NCBI GenBank assembly: GCA_002297935.1
Contig: DBLC01000020.1
Span: 1 to 5,024, forward strand
DNA from: Dialister sp. UBA734
GTDB lineage: Bacteria; Bacillota; Negativicutes; Veillonellales; Dialisteraceae
Reading direction: 5' to 3'
Length of the DNA: 5,024 nt
Below, one piece after another: positions 5,014 to 5,024 of this stretch. Under the pieces are notes generated by a model. It saw only the letters and a program-made list of their open reading frames with translations. It was not told where the DNA came from and made no database searches. Each line of letters begins with the position of its first letter. Within the stretch, counting starts at the first letter, position 1. The position numbers and the translations under genes were made by a program.

Positions 5014-5024
5014 TAATTTAATCA

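Overview
The window has three confident protein-coding genes, separated by long non-coding stretches rich in repeats. On the + strand at 131-1387 lies a 12-helix major facilitator transporter of the oxalate/formate antiporter (OFA) type. On the - strand at 2083-3267 lies a RuBisCO-like protein (form IV, not a true CO2-fixing RuBisCO). Also on the - strand, at 3762-4721, lies a family 2 glycosyltransferase of the DPM1/GtrB/ArnC type with two C-terminal membrane helices. The base composition is mixed, Shine-Dalgarno sites are strong (GAAGGGAG, AAAGGAG, GGGAGGA), and one gene starts with TTG. This suggests a Firmicutes-type bacterium, perhaps an anaerobic gut Negativicute such as an Acidaminococcus relative. 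That placement is an impression, because no rRNA or marker gene is present.

Layout. Positions 1-130 hold a repeat with five tandem 9-base units, then the transporter's ribosome binding site. The transporter and the RuBisCO-like gene converge on a gap of about 695 bases (1388-2082). That gap holds a chain of palindromes, two terminator-like hairpins and a second 9-base repeat array. Between the RuBisCO-like gene and the glycosyltransferase is a gap of about 494 bases (3268-3761). Most of it is an AT-rich segment bounded by inverted arrays of a 7-base unit, with one very long hairpin inside. Upstream of the glycosyltransferase (4722-5024) are its ribosome binding site, an extended -10 promoter, a 56-base run of drifting 7-base units, and a third 9-base array in inverted orientation.

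The genes do not form an obvious operon. The transporter is convergent to the others, and the two - strand genes are separated by the AT-rich segment and probably have their own promoters. No shared pathway can be read from the window. The most notable items are the RuBisCO-like protein with KDDH in place of the carboxylase KDDE motif, and the short-tandem-repeat arrays beside the genes, including a roughly 49-base inverted pair at the two ends of the window.
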